NCBI RefSeq assembly: GCF_900638335.1
Contig: NZ_LR134508.1
Location: 806,001 to 870,000, forward strand
DNA: 64,000 nucleotides
Reading direction: 5' to 3'
Source of the DNA: Campylobacter lari
GTDB taxonomy: Bacteria > Campylobacterota > Campylobacteria > Campylobacterales > Campylobacteraceae
The stretch's first letter is position 1, and each line of letters opens with the position of its first letter. Positions 63,459 through 64,000 of this stretch are shown piece by piece. A model generated the notes under the pieces. The model was given only the letters and a program-made list of their open reading frames with translations, was not told the origin of the DNA and made no database searches. A program made the translations under genes and the position numbers.

Positions 63459-64000
63459 TATTTATATTCCACTTTTGCTTTTTGAAGAAGTTCTTGAGCT
63501 TTTTTATTCATAAGTTCTTTAAATTCTTCCATTTTGATATTGCTTTCAATACCTGCTTTTACTTCATTATAGCTCATAGTACTTTTTGCTCTAGCATCTT
63601 CTTTTAAGATAATATGATATCCAAAATCACTCTTTACAGGTGTTTTAGAAATAGTACCTTTTTTCATAGAAAAAGCTGCATCGGCAAATGGTTTTACCAT
63701 AGTTGATTCAGCAAACCAACCAAGATCACCACCTTGAGCTGAAGAACCTTTGTCGATTGATTTTTCTTTTGCAAGTTGAGTAAATTTATCATTTAAAGCT
63801 TTACCACTTAATTTGCTAAGTTGGGCGATGATATCTTTAGCTTCTTTTTCACTAGTTACTAAGATGTGCTTAGCTTTTACTTGAGCTGGTTTAGTGAATT
63901 TATCTTTATTTGCTTCATAGAATTTTTTAGCTTTAGTATCATTATTTTTAATTGAATCAAAAATTTTCTTTTGATAGATATTTACCAAAATAGCTTCTTT
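63458..64000 (-). CDS. peb4: peptidyl-prolyl cis-trans isomerase PEB4/Cbf2, C-terminal part
   Basis: Partial gene: the frame is open across the window edge, so the start (signal peptide and N-terminal chaperone region) lies beyond 64000. The visible 180 codons contain a parvulin domain (VKAKHILVTSEKEA, GGDLGWFAESTMVKPFADAAF, VKSDFGYHIILKE) and a C-terminal helix. PEB4 is a periplasmic chaperone for outer-membrane proteins. A start near 63988 would be false. Confidence 0.9.
   Translation of the reverse strand, partial: KEAILVNIYQKKIFDSIKNNDTKAKKFYEANKDKFTKPAQVKAKHILVTSEKEAKDIIAQLSKLSGKALNDKFTQLAKEKSIDKGSSAQGGDLGWFAESTMVKPFADAAFSMKKGTISKTPVKSDFGYHIILKEDARAKSTMSYNEVKAGIESNIKMEEFKELMNKKAQELLQKAKVEYK

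Noticed and set aside
63458-63988. Complete parvulin gene starting at 63988
   Set aside because: The frame stays open to the window edge and the family needs a signal peptide and N-terminal region, so it is a partial gene.

Overview
The window is an AT-rich, densely coding piece of a Campylobacter chromosome. Many blocks keep the gene order I know from C. jejuni: ilvI-ilvH-lpxD, oorDABC-mdh, aguA-CDF-aguB, nadE-lpxK-thrC-kdsB, ppk2-dsbD, and the SNF / PLP / OmpA-like / MotA-like / fba / PEB4 run. A species of the C. lari group is plausible but not proven. Most genes are intact and tightly packed, with 4-bp ATGA overlaps and stop-containing hairpin terminators.

Layout. 1-5.9 kb: phosphate uptake genes pstSCAB (minus), divergent from a response regulator and histidine kinase (plus), with a PhosR-type pho box between them. 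6-14.8 kb: ferritin, a chromosomal S24/CI-type repressor, then a respiratory block. That block holds an octahaem MccA-type sulfite reductase with a CX17CH eighth haem site, a fused rhodanese-like / hexahaem c / cytochrome b membrane protein, a thioredoxin-fold lipoprotein and a CcsBA haem lyase. Together these look like a self-contained sulfite-respiration and maturation cassette. 14.8-30.7 kb: housekeeping genes (lpxD, ilvHI, oor, mdh, an AsmA-like protein, mltG, ftsK, flgL). The icd and sucCD genes that flank mdh/oor in C. jejuni are absent here.

30.9-39.2 kb: tRNA-Leu(CAA), a 10-bp tandem repeat array, then a decayed Mu-like prophage. It keeps the CI-type repressor, an early promoter/operator region, MuB, Gam and gp16. 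The Ner-like gene, the MuA transposase, a DUF4406-like gene and an accessory membrane gene carry frameshifts or stops, and the late genes are gone apart from a Dns nuclease fragment and one unknown fragment. A complete-looking 20-codon hydrophobic gene with its own promoter, SD and terminator lies in the scar.

39.3-64 kb: dnaE; a short selenoprotein of the SelW/Rdx family (CxxU, in-frame UGA plus SECIS hairpin) that standard gene callers miss; a DJ-1 family protein; agmatine-to-putrescine genes; NAD, lipid A, threonine and Kdo genes; an AAC(6')-like acetyltransferase; an incomplete amino-acid ABC system; polyphosphate kinase 2; DsbD; a MOSC protein; an NDH-2-like oxidoreductase; an SNF transporter; a PLP enzyme; a MotA/OmpA-like pair resembling ZorAB; fba; and the C-terminal part of PEB4/Cbf2, cut by the window end.
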